Program-made: the position numbers and the translations under genes
In this document: piece after piece, positions 8,805 to 14,986 of the stretch
Numbering within the stretch: position 1 is the stretch's first letter
How the letters are laid out: each line of letters starts with the position of its first letter
The notes under the pieces: model-generated
What the model was told of the DNA's origin: nothing
Database searches by the model: none
The model's input: the letters and a program-made list of their open reading frames with translations, nothing else
Origin: Sulfurovum sp.
Lineage (GTDB): Bacteria > Campylobacterota > Campylobacteria > Campylobacterales > Sulfurovaceae
DNA length: 19,840 nt
Assembly (NCBI GenBank): GCA_026985755.1
Contig: JALSPX010000018.1
Span: 1 to 19,840, forward strand
Direction of reading: 5' to 3'

Positions 8805-8951
8805 CTAATAACGACTCCAATAATTGTGACCACTTTTATATGAGTGTGCGGCTGGTTTACCTACATGGTCATTTGCTGGTATACACCCAGTTAGCATAGA
8901 CATTGTTACGATTGCAAATATTAATACAAATATACTTTTCATTTTTAGCAT
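8805..8951 (-). CDS. Small 48-residue lipoprotein
   Basis: An open frame read directly from the minus strand: M-L-K-M-K, a hydrophobic stretch (SIFVLIFAIVTMSML), then the lipobox LTGC with Cys23 as the acylation site. Residue +2 is Ile, not Asp, so no inner-membrane retention signal of the E. coli type. The mature part is only 26 residues, hydrophilic and aromatic at the end (HSYKSGHNYWSRY). AGGGGA lies 5 nt before the ATG and TATAAT lies at 8982-8987, so both translation and transcription signals are present. The ATG three codons later (8942) is a possible alternative. It is upstream of, and probably co-transcribed with, the PGBD-like protein. Function is unknown; an envelope role is inferred from acylation and neighbour. 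Confidence 0.75.
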   Translation of the reverse strand: MLKMKSIFVLIFAIVTMSMLTGCIPANDHVGKPAAHSYKSGHNYWSRY

Positions 8952-8981
8952 AATTTTCCCCTACATTAAATTTATATTTAT

Positions 8982-8987
8982 ATTATA
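8982..8987 (-). promoter_or_regulatory. Putative -10 box for the small lipoprotein gene
   Basis: TATAAT on the minus strand, 30 nt before the ATG at 8951, in a very AT-rich stretch. No -35 box is evident. It would drive the lipoprotein and the downstream PGBD-like gene. Confidence 0.5.
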
Positions 8988-9163
8988 GCTTTTGGATTAT
9001 TAAATTTACTTAACTTTTATGCTTAATTTTTGAAATTTATCACATTTTATATCAATCTATACTTTGTCTAATTTAAGCCCAAATTTAAATTCGCACCTTT
9101 TTACTTATTTTATCTCTTACAAAAACAATGATAGTCCCCTATGTCCCTATCCCTAAATTATGC
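8988..9163. other. AT-rich intergenic stretch, no gene seen
   Basis: Between the lipoprotein promoter and the end of the small CxxC frame at 9164. It is AT-rich with stops in all frames. No hairpin with a clear stem or repeat was noticed. Confidence 0.5.
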
Positions 9164-9316
9164 CTATCTATCTTCTTCTGGTAAACATATCTCACATAAA
9201 AGTTTCTCATTAAGCATACCTCCATCATAAATAAAATCAAAAAAGCATTCAATAATTTTACGTTGTAGCAAGTCTTCTTTTCCTTTTTTACATCTATGGC
9301 AAAGTCTTATATTCAA
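9164..9316 (-). CDS. Possible 50-residue zinc-ribbon-like small protein, TTG start
   Basis: A minus-strand frame opening with TTG at 9314-9316 and ending with TAG at 9164-9166. It begins NIRLCHRCKKGKEDLLQRK and ends LLCEICLPEEDR, giving two CxxC pairs (Cys6/Cys9 and Cys41/Cys44) 31 residues apart, the spacing of a small four-cysteine zinc-binding domain. Between them is an amphipathic stretch (IIECFFDFIYDGG) that looks protein-like. It overlaps the last 23 nt of the upstream 84-residue gene in another frame, so coupled translation is possible. Weak points: no ATG and no convincing ribosome site. Alternatives are a +1 frameshift extension of the 84-residue protein, or a decayed C-terminal remnant of a once longer gene. 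Function unknown. Confidence 0.45.
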   Translation of the reverse strand: MNIRLCHRCKKGKEDLLQRKIIECFFDFIYDGGMLNEKLLCEICLPEEDR

Positions 9317-9548
9317 TAACCAAATTTTTAATCTCTTCTTCTATTTCAGGGTATTCTTTAAATATTGGGTTAACTACATCTAAAACAATCTTGGCAGTTA
9401 TCCTATATACTTCTTGGGTCACTTCTTGTTCGAGAGTACTTTTTTTCTCCAAATCTTTTTTTGATATTACATTGGGCATTAATTGAGCCAATTGCTCATA
9501 AGTTCTATATGCCCTATATGCAACATATCTAGCTTTATTAATATCCAT
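9294..9548 (-). CDS. Small 84-residue helical protein of unknown function
   Basis: I do not recognise this protein. It is predicted all-helical and cytoplasmic, with a basic and tyrosine-rich start (ARYVAYRAYRTYEQLAQL), a charged middle (KKDLEKKSTLEQEVTQEVY) and an acidic-aliphatic end (YPEIEEEIKNLVIEY). GAGGA lies about 9 nt before its ATG. The start is 12 nt downstream of the chaA stop, which suggests it is the next cistron of that transcript. Its last codons overlap a second small frame with two CxxC pairs. Codon use and base composition do not differ visibly from the neighbours. Confidence 0.65.
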   Translation of the reverse strand: MDINKARYVAYRAYRTYEQLAQLMPNVISKKDLEKKSTLEQEVTQEVYRITAKIVLDVVNPIFKEYPEIEEEIKNLVIEYKTLP

Positions 9549-9560
9549 TAATTATGTCCT

Positions 9561-10652
9561 CTACACAAACAACAAAAACGCAAACACAATAAACAAGATA
9601 AAATGCAAGAATCCCTCAAGGACATTGGTTTCTCCGTCACTGAAGTTGACAATGCTTAGTAAAAGTGTCAATCCTAACATCATGCCTTGAATCGGGGTAA
9701 GAGAGAGGTTGAGTTCTAAGCCGTAGTATCTTGATACCAATATTACCGCTGGAATTGTCAGCAAAATAGTTGCCAACGATGCACCCAAAGCGATGTTAAT
9801 GACTGTTTGCATACGGTTGTCTACTGCTGCACGTACTGCGGTAATGAGCTCAGGGGCAGCAGAGATGACTGCCACACCCACCGCACCAATAGCAAGTGGC
9901 ATTTTAAAGGTCTCCAAGGTATTTCCCATAAATACAGAGAGTATCTCTGCAAGTACTCCTATTAGGACGATAGATGCTACCAAAATCGAAGCATGATACC
10001 ATGCATTTATCTCTGCATGAGGCTCACAGTGTCCTGAGGCATCACATACCTCATCCTCATCTACCTTGTGCTCAAAGAAGTACTTGTGTGACGTAAGCTG
10101 AATACGTGTAAACACCACATAGAGTAATACAAACATTATCACATTGAACATCATAAACATATCATGATGTGCCATATCTATAAAATGAGGCATAACCATG
10201 GCTATACCAATAGCGACCAATAACATAGCCAAATAGGAATTGGATGAATCGACATTATAGGGTTGCTCCCCATACTTGATACCTCCTATAATCGCCGCAA
10301 GTCCCAAAAGCCCATTGATATCGAGCATAATCGCTGAGTAGATGGTATCACGTGCGAGTACAGGACTCTGGGCGTGCATCATCATGATGACAATGATGAC
10401 AATCTCGACAACTACCGCAGAGATTGTTAGTATCAGCGTACCATAGGGCTCGCCAAACTTCTCTGCAAGCATCTCTGCATGATGGGCTACAGACATCGCA
10501 GCATAGATAATAACGACAAACAAAATACCAAAACCCAGTAGATTGCCTACTGTACTGTGTACTAGGGTATGCTCAAAGTGGCTAATGCCAAAATAGGTGA
10601 ATATCGCTAAAAAAAGACTGTACTCTTTTAAAAAATTTTTAAGTGCTTGCAT
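9561..10652 (-). CDS. chaA: Ca2+/H+ antiporter of the CaCA superfamily, ChaA type
   Basis: A 363-residue inner-membrane exchanger with about 11 membrane segments arranged as two inverted halves. Each half carries the acidic alpha-repeat of the family: GEPYGTLILTISAVVVEIV in the first and SAAPELITAVRAAVDN followed by NIALGASLATILLTIPAV in the second. Between the halves is a hydrophilic loop rich in Asp, Glu, Cys and His (HKVDEDEVCDASGHCEPH), matching the acidic linker of E. coli ChaA. In E. coli ChaA exchanges Ca2+, Na+ or K+ for protons at alkaline pH; the ion used here cannot be read from sequence. The start is 1 nt after the stop of the HTH protein, and an 84-residue gene follows after 12 nt. 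Confidence 0.9.
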   Translation of the reverse strand: MQALKNFLKEYSLFLAIFTYFGISHFEHTLVHSTVGNLLGFGILFVVIIYAAMSVAHHAEMLAEKFGEPYGTLILTISAVVVEIVIIVIMMMHAQSPVLARDTIYSAIMLDINGLLGLAAIIGGIKYGEQPYNVDSSNSYLAMLLVAIGIAMVMPHFIDMAHHDMFMMFNVIMFVLLYVVFTRIQLTSHKYFFEHKVDEDEVCDASGHCEPHAEINAWYHASILVASIVLIGVLAEILSVFMGNTLETFKMPLAIGAVGVAVISAAPELITAVRAAVDNRMQTVINIALGASLATILLTIPAVILVSRYYGLELNLSLTPIQGMMLGLTLLLSIVNFSDGETNVLEGFLHFILFIVFAFLLFV

Positions 10653-10653
10653 A

Positions 10654-11271
10654 TTAATCTAAAATATCCTCATAAGTTTGGTTAAGATCAAGTTTCAATT
10701 TTCCCTCTATTTTTGTCAAACGTATATCCCCATTTTTATAGGCTTTTTTCAAACGTTTAATCACTTTTTGTTGCTGCTTCTCTTTATGAATATTCTGTTT
10801 TTTCAGAAACTTTTTCAGACCTATCCATGTCACGGTATTTTCGCTCACAACATCTATCGTCTCTTCTGATTGTTTATACTCCAGCTGTTTCGCATAGAGT
10901 GTTCGCATTTCAAAAAAAGCCTCTTTAAGCAAATCTATCTCTCCACGCAATGTCGTCGAGATCTGTTTATTTGATTTTTTCAAATCTTTTACTGTACCTT
11001 TAAGCACTTTAATCGTTTCATCTTTTGCTTCTAGTAATCTCTTGTAGTCTTTAGGTTCTACCGCTTTAGTATCTGTTGACACTTTACTATTGGGTGTATT
11101 GTTTTGCTTTGTTGGTGTTATGTTTTCTTCTTGTGTATTGTCAACAACGATATAAAGTTTGCCTTCCACATTTTTAGCAGTCAATATGCCTCTTTTTATC
11201 TTTGCATAAACTGCTTGTCTCGAGATGCCAAGTTCTTTGGCATACTCTGCAGGTTTCATTAGTTTTTCCAT
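10654..11271 (-). CDS. HTH DNA-binding protein with coiled-coil tail
   Basis: A 205-residue protein with an excisionase/MerR-like winged helix-turn-helix at residues about 5-45 (KPAEYAKELGISRQAVYAKIKRG, then a wing ending KLYIVVD). A polar linker is followed by a predicted coiled coil at about 75-125 (KRLLEAKDETIKVLKGTVKDL and onward). The Lys-rich C-terminal region (IGLKKFLKKQNIHKE, then RLKKAYKNGDIRLTKIEGKLKLDL) looks like a second small domain repeating the helix-hairpin pattern. AGGGA precedes the ATG. It is 41 nt downstream of pcm and 1 nt upstream of chaA, so it may be a regulator of the cation exchanger or of the longer cluster. It could also be a plasmid-type or structural DNA-binding protein; nothing here decides. 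Confidence 0.7.
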   Translation of the reverse strand: MEKLMKPAEYAKELGISRQAVYAKIKRGILTAKNVEGKLYIVVDNTQEENITPTKQNNTPNSKVSTDTKAVEPKDYKRLLEAKDETIKVLKGTVKDLKKSNKQISTTLRGEIDLLKEAFFEMRTLYAKQLEYKQSEETIDVVSENTVTWIGLKKFLKKQNIHKEKQQQKVIKRLKKAYKNGDIRLTKIEGKLKLDLNQTYEDILD

Positions 11272-11312
11272 GCTTTATCCCTATTTACAATTTTGTCAAT
11301 CATAACATAAGT

Positions 11313-11948
11313 TTACTTTTGTGTTCCGTCTAGTACAGGAACAAAAAGACATTGCTCTATGGCTTCAGAAGTAATACGCCCTTTCTTTTTATAGTAACGC
11401 GTAATAATATGATAATTTTCTGCCTCCTCTACAGGAGCCAAAAGAATACCCCCTTCTGCAAGCTGTTCAAAGAGTACATCAGGTACTTTTTTGGCTGTGG
11501 CAGACAACAATATACGTTCAAAAGGTGCATACTCTTTCCATCCACGTTGCCCATCATCAAAACGGGTAATAATATTATGCATTTCATGTTTAGAAAAACG
11601 GTTTTTTGCCTCTTTTAGGAGTTCATCAATGCGTTCTATGGTAAAAACGCGACGACATATTTTTGAGAGTATCGCTGCTTGATATCCCGAACCACACCCT
11701 ATTTCAAGTACAGAGTCTACACCATCTAACTCAAGATGTTGTGTCATTTTGGCTACAGTCAAAGGTGACGATATCCATTGGCTTGCTGCCAAAGGAAGTG
11801 CTTCTAAACCATAAGAGAGATGCTTAAATTCATTGGGCACAAATATCTCTCTGTCAACAGCTAAAAATGCTTCTTTTACATTTTCGCTCATTGTAAAATG
11901 TTTCTCAATTTCATCTACAAGATTTTGTCTATTTCTTGTTTTTATCAT
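11313..11948 (-). CDS. pcm: Protein-L-isoaspartate O-methyltransferase
   Basis: Methylates isoaspartyl residues in aged proteins with S-adenosylmethionine, starting their repair in the cytoplasm. The 211-residue product has the family's AFLAVDREIFVPNEF at about 27-41, then LPLAASQWISSPLTVAKM (substrate pocket, the usual region around Ser), SAM motif I VLEIGCGSGYQ at 80-90, the acidic end of the second strand IERIDEL, and the DDGQRGW and ERILLSATAKKVP motifs. Length is normal. It is third in the run nrdB, carbon-nitrogen hydrolase, pcm, separated from the hydrolase by 108 nt that contain a 16-codon frame. AGG-type ribosome sites (GAGGATAGG) precede the ATG. Confidence 0.93.
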   Translation of the reverse strand: MIKTRNRQNLVDEIEKHFTMSENVKEAFLAVDREIFVPNEFKHLSYGLEALPLAASQWISSPLTVAKMTQHLELDGVDSVLEIGCGSGYQAAILSKICRRVFTIERIDELLKEAKNRFSKHEMHNIITRFDDGQRGWKEYAPFERILLSATAKKVPDVLFEQLAEGGILLAPVEEAENYHIITRYYKKKGRITSEAIEQCLFVPVLDGTQK

Positions 11949-11976
11949 CTACACCTATCCTCACACCCTTGTTTGA

Positions 11977-12027
11977 TTACCACACCAACTTATATCCTTC
12001 ATCTTTGGTGCGGTAATAGGCACGCAT
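11977..12027 (-). other. Sixteen-codon open frame in the pcm leader
   Basis: On the minus strand an ATG at 12025-12027 opens a frame MRAYYRTKDEGYKLVW ending in TAA at 11977-11979, 28 nt before the pcm start. The peptide composition is unusually protein-like (charged and aromatic). No strong ribosome site is seen before it. It may be a leader peptide or chance. Confidence 0.25.
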
Positions 12028-12056
12028 TCTATCTAAAATCTAGTTAAAATGCCTTT

Positions 12057-12788
12057 TTATTGCATGACAATATATCGACGCATTTTTTTTATCTCTCTAA
12101 AATCAATGGTGCCTGCAATAATCTCTTTACTGTCATCCATAATAAAATCCCCCGAGGGAGAGATAATGGAGGATGCGCTTGCCATATCCATGTCACTTGC
12201 ATTTGAAAGTACCACATAACATTGATTCATTACGGCCAATGCCCGAGACAATATCTCCAGATGTACTTTTCGTAATTTCCCCCAACGAGAAGGGATTACA
12301 ACCACATCTGCACCTTCTATTTGTTTCCATAATTCTTTAAAACGCAATTCAAAACAGACCAACACTGCATAAGTAACACCTTCAATCGCAAAAGGCTTTA
12401 TTTTTTTCTTTTTCCCTGGAGTAAAATAGAGATCTTCGTCTCCTAGTGCAAACAGTTTGACTTTATTTTGCTTGTGCACAATTTTATGTTTATGAATGAC
12501 CACTGCTTGATTGACAAAAGCATCAGCATCTTGAAGAATAAGTGTCAAGACAACGATTTGCTCATCCACCTCTTTTTTCAATATCTTAAGGGCCTTAAGA
12601 GAAAATTTTGCAGCCGTTTGCATATGTTCATAATCAAATCCCGTCAAACAAACTTCAGGAGCTACAACAAGATGTTTCTCTTGATGTGTCCGCAAATAGC
12701 CTAACAGCATATCAAAATTGTCTTGATAACGTTTAGATGTAGGTAACTGTAAGGCTGCAACCTCCAGTGTTTTTGGTTTTGATAACAT
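12057..12788 (-). CDS. Carbon-nitrogen hydrolase (nitrilase superfamily)
   Basis: A 243-residue cytoplasmic amidase-like enzyme with the superfamily's Glu-Lys-Cys triad: Glu45 in VVAPEVCLTGF, Lys109 in KQNKVKLF, and Cys145 in VLVCFELRF. The usual glycine-rich ends and the SNASDMDMASASSIISPSGDF stretch, matching the conserved S-x-x-x-x-P-x-G segment, are also present. It is somewhat short for the superfamily (typically 260-300). The substrate is not recognisable; a small amide such as an omega-amidase or deaminated-glutathione substrate is possible but unproven. Its start lies 1 nt after the nrdB stop, so the two genes are translationally close, and pcm follows. Confidence 0.85.
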   Translation of the reverse strand: MLSKPKTLEVAALQLPTSKRYQDNFDMLLGYLRTHQEKHLVVAPEVCLTGFDYEHMQTAAKFSLKALKILKKEVDEQIVVLTLILQDADAFVNQAVVIHKHKIVHKQNKVKLFALGDEDLYFTPGKKKKIKPFAIEGVTYAVLVCFELRFKELWKQIEGADVVVIPSRWGKLRKVHLEILSRALAVMNQCYVVLSNASDMDMASASSIISPSGDFIMDDSKEIIAGTIDFREIKKMRRYIVMQ

Positions 12789-12789
12789 A

Positions 12790-13809
12790 TTAAAAATCGT
12801 CTAAATCCAGACTCCCCTTAGAGTAATTGGTGACATTACCTTCAAAAAAATTTGTTTTTTGATCATTAAACTGTGAAAAATTATCTACCCACTTAATAGG
12901 ATGTTCGACATTATAAATTTTTTTCATCCCCACAGCATGAAGTCTTTTATCTGCAAGGTGTTGAATATATTGTTCTATAATCTCATCTGTGAGCCCAAGT
13001 ATTTGCCCTTGTGTAATGTATGCGCCCCATTCACACTCTAGCTTCACGGCATCTCTAAACATTTGATACACCTCATCTTCTAGTTCTTGAGTAAACAGTT
13101 CTGGACGCTCCTTTTTGGTTGAGTTAATCATATTTTGAAACAATAAAAGATGGGTGACTTCATCTCTTTGGATAAAACGAATCATCTGTGCTGATCCCAA
13201 CATCTTATCAGAACGTGCCAGTGTATAGAGATAGGCAAATCCACTATAAAAATAGATACCTTCAAGTATTTGATTGGCAAACATCGCTTTGACAATATTG
13301 GTATCTGTAGGGTTAGCAGAAAGCTCTTCGTAAACATTTGCAATAGCATCATTTTTCATCTTAAGCTTCATGTCTCTTCGCCACAATTCATAAATCTCTT
13401 CTGTATTTGTAGAGATACTATCGACCATTACCGCATAACTTTGAGAATGCAAAGCCTCTTCAAATGCTTGACGTACCAAAATAAGATTGACCTCGGGGGA
13501 AGTAATAAAGGGATTAAGGTTATCAATAATATTATTTGTCTGCAATGAATCCATAAAAATAAGCTGTGCCAAAACCTTATCATATGCCGATTTTTCTGCA
13601 TCGGTAAGATGCTTGTAATCATTCACATCTCTTGTCATATCGACCTCTTTTGGAAACCATGTATTATTAAGCATCATCTCCCAAAGATTATAGGCCCATT
13701 GGTATTTTATATCATTGAGTTCAAAGATTCCCGTAGGGTTTCCTCCAAAGATTTTTCTATCACTTGTTTTTTCGTCCGATTCTGGATTATATATCTTTTT
13801 ACGTTCCAT
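12790..13809 (-). CDS. nrdB: Class I ribonucleotide reductase, beta subunit
   Basis: Supplies the radical for reduction of ribonucleoside diphosphates to deoxyribonucleotides, in complex with NrdA (not in this window). The 339-residue protein has the ferritin-like metal ligands in order: Asp87 (IFMDSLQ), Glu118 and His121 (EEALHSQSY), the second Glu in NQILEGIYFYSG, and the Glu/His pair in IQRDEVTHLLLF. Tyr125 occupies the tyrosyl-radical position four residues after His121, so it looks like a radical-bearing class Ia protein. The acidic C-terminus (SLDLDDF) is the NrdA docking tail. A TATAAT -10 box lies at 13849-13854 and GAAGG precedes the ATG. It heads a minus-strand run of closely spaced genes. 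Confidence 0.95.
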   Translation of the reverse strand: MERKKIYNPESDEKTSDRKIFGGNPTGIFELNDIKYQWAYNLWEMMLNNTWFPKEVDMTRDVNDYKHLTDAEKSAYDKVLAQLIFMDSLQTNNIIDNLNPFITSPEVNLILVRQAFEEALHSQSYAVMVDSISTNTEEIYELWRRDMKLKMKNDAIANVYEELSANPTDTNIVKAMFANQILEGIYFYSGFAYLYTLARSDKMLGSAQMIRFIQRDEVTHLLLFQNMINSTKKERPELFTQELEDEVYQMFRDAVKLECEWGAYITQGQILGLTDEIIEQYIQHLADKRLHAVGMKKIYNVEHPIKWVDNFSQFNDQKTNFFEGNVTNYSKGSLDLDDF

Positions 13810-13848
13810 TTAGCTACCTTCTATTGTGTCTTCTTCTTCATTGAAAAC

Positions 13849-13854
13849 ATTATA
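13849..13854 (-). promoter_or_regulatory. Putative -10 box of nrdB
   Basis: TATAAT on the minus strand, 40 nt before the nrdB ATG, in the 79-nt divergent gap. Just upstream of it the plus strand has a direct repeat of TTTTGGCT (13859-13866 and 13871-13878 approximately), which could be an operator for either gene. No NrdR-box palindrome was recognised. Confidence 0.5.
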
Positions 13855-13888
13855 CTGATTTTGGCTGATTTTTTGGCTAAAATAAAGT

Positions 13889-14407
13889 ATGAAAAATTTA
13901 GAAAAAGAAGAAGTAGCCCAACTGCTCCAAGTGATACAAAAAAAACCTGCACAACGTATCGTACATTTTTGTGAAAGTGCTTCTGCACTCAATGAAGGTC
14001 TCTCATCACTTTGTGAATCGTATAATAATGATTACTATATTTATTGTACTAACCCCACATACTTTACAGAAGCCACCAAAACTTTTGAGACACAATCACA
14101 TGTATATACTGTCAATTTTAACCTACGTCGACCACGTTATCTTATGCAGGCCATTGAGTATGATTACCTTATCTCTACCTTGGATTTTGTAGACAAAAAT
14201 AAAGCAGAATTTTTACAAAAATGTTACCCTATTATCCGTACAGGAGGAAATCTATTTTTATTTATTTCAAAGTCAGGCTATGCAGAACGTGACGAATGGC
14301 GAAGCATACTTGAAGAACAGTACTATGTTTCTGTAACCATCATGGACAACATCTTTAAAAATTACGATGTGATTAGTGCAAAGCGTATGCATGGGTGGGG
14401 AGATTAA
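13889..14407 (+). CDS. Conserved-looking protein with degenerate methyltransferase fold
   Basis: A 172-residue cytoplasmic protein I cannot assign to a characterised family. The C-terminal half follows the late strands of class I SAM methyltransferases: YDYLISTLDFVDKNKAEFLQ, then KCYPIIRTGGNLFLFI, like the usual L-x-P-G-G strand. Motif I (the glycine loop binding SAM) is replaced by RIVHFCESASALNEGLSSL, which lacks the Gly pattern, so SAM binding is doubtful. It ends in a conserved-looking MHGWGD. Its ATG lies 79 nt from the divergent nrdB start; TAAAAT at 13878-13883 is close to the start, so the leader would be very short or absent. A non-catalytic methyltransferase relative is the best guess. 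Confidence 0.65.
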   Translation: MKNLEKEEVAQLLQVIQKKPAQRIVHFCESASALNEGLSSLCESYNNDYYIYCTNPTYFTEATKTFETQSHVYTVNFNLRRPRYLMQAIEYDYLISTLDFVDKNKAEFLQKCYPIIRTGGNLFLFISKSGYAERDEWRSILEEQYYVSVTIMDNIFKNYDVISAKRMHGWGD

Positions 14408-14425
14408 TTTCTTACACTCTATGGA

Positions 14426-14512
14426 TAGGTAACTTTTACATACGTTATAATTTAAAAGGGAGAACATCTTCGGAAAGGGAAGAACCTAGATGTTATTTGT
14501 AAAAGTTACCTA
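14426..14512. repeat. Perfect 15-bp inverted repeat bounded by TA
   Basis: TAGGTAACTTTTACA at 14426-14440 and its exact complement TGTAAAAGTTACCTA at 14498-14512 enclose 57 nt. Inside, AACATCT (14463-14469) and AGATGTT (14488-14494) form a second stem, and TATAAT occurs at 14446-14451. It could be a tiny transposon-like insertion with TA target duplication (13-bp ends GGTAACTTTTACA) or the outer helix of an RNA. No transposase is present. Confidence 0.7.
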
Positions 14513-14570
14513 GAAAGCCCGAAGGTATTAGGGAGGGAGGGGAACCTCCGTGCTTTCATGTGAGTATTAT
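14452..14570 (+). ncRNA. Candidate structured small RNA
   Basis: If transcription starts just after the TATAAT at 14446-14451, the RNA would contain the AACATCT/AGATGTT stem and then a second hairpin: GAAAGC (14513-14518) with GCTTTC (14552-14557), enclosing GGAGG-GGAA-CCTCC (14536-14549), a five-pair stem with a GNRA-type tetraloop. CTTCGG (14468-14473) and CCGAAG (14519-14524) can also pair across the two hairpins. The region lies between the convergent ends of the 13889 gene and ppnP, with no coding potential. No known RNA family was recognised and no U-run terminator is seen; strand and ends are guesses. Confidence 0.35.
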
Positions 14571-14620
14571 ATACTTTCATTGTGTACTAAACGTGAACTA
14601 GAACTTAAACGTATTTTAAA

Positions 14621-14932
14621 TTACAGATAGGAACAACAATAATCCGTTATGGCTTTTACATTGACTTTAAATTTGCTGTTAGCCGGCACATGAAAAGACG
14701 CGCCTCCTTCTATATTTATCCATTCGTTACTGTTTGGAAGTTTCACCTCCAATTCTCCTGAAGTAATCTCCATAAGTTCTGCTGCAACCGTGCCAAATTC
14801 ATATTCACCAGGAAGCATAAAACCCAAAGTTTTTTTAGAGCCGTCTGCAAAATGTACTGTTCTACTAGTGACTGCACCATCAAAATAGCTATTTCCTTCT
14901 AGCTCTACTGCTACATTATCAAATTGTTTCAT
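14621..14932 (-). CDS. ppnP: Pyrimidine/purine nucleoside phosphorylase, cupin fold (PpnP/YaiE)
   Basis: A 103-residue cytoplasmic enzyme of the PpnP (formerly DUF1255, YaiE) family, which phosphorolyses several nucleosides to base and ribose-1-phosphate. Matching segments to the E. coli protein are SYFDGAVTSRTV, LGFMLPGEYEFGT, AAELMEITSGELEVKLP (cupin strand pair), GGASFHVPANSKF, and the terminal YCCSYL, in line with E. coli YLCRYL. Length is normal for the family. AAGG lies before the ATG, and GATAAT at 14960-14965 or CATAAT at 14970-14975 could be its -10 box. It stands alone on the minus strand, divergent from the glycosyltransferase gene with a structured intergenic region between them. 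Confidence 0.92.
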   Translation of the reverse strand: MKQFDNVAVELEGNSYFDGAVTSRTVHFADGSKKTLGFMLPGEYEFGTVAAELMEITSGELEVKLPNSNEWINIEGGASFHVPANSKFKVNVKAITDYCCSYL

Positions 14933-14986
14933 ATCTGTTGCCTTTTTAAGAATTTACGCATTATCCCAAATTATGCAATAGAATTG

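Noticed and set aside
9294..9548. Toxin or antitoxin role for the 84-residue protein
   Set aside because: Its size is suitable, but there is no recognisable antitoxin or toxin motif and the partner frame has an uncertain start.
13609..13974. Plus-strand 121-residue frame across the nrdB start
   Set aside because: It is antisense to nrdB and runs through the divergent promoter; the residues are hydrophobic noise.
14426..14570. SRP RNA, tmRNA, RNase P RNA or a known riboswitch
   Set aside because: The GGAA loop and G-rich stem were compared from memory with these families; the required conserved segments are missing, and no downstream gene exists for a riboswitch.
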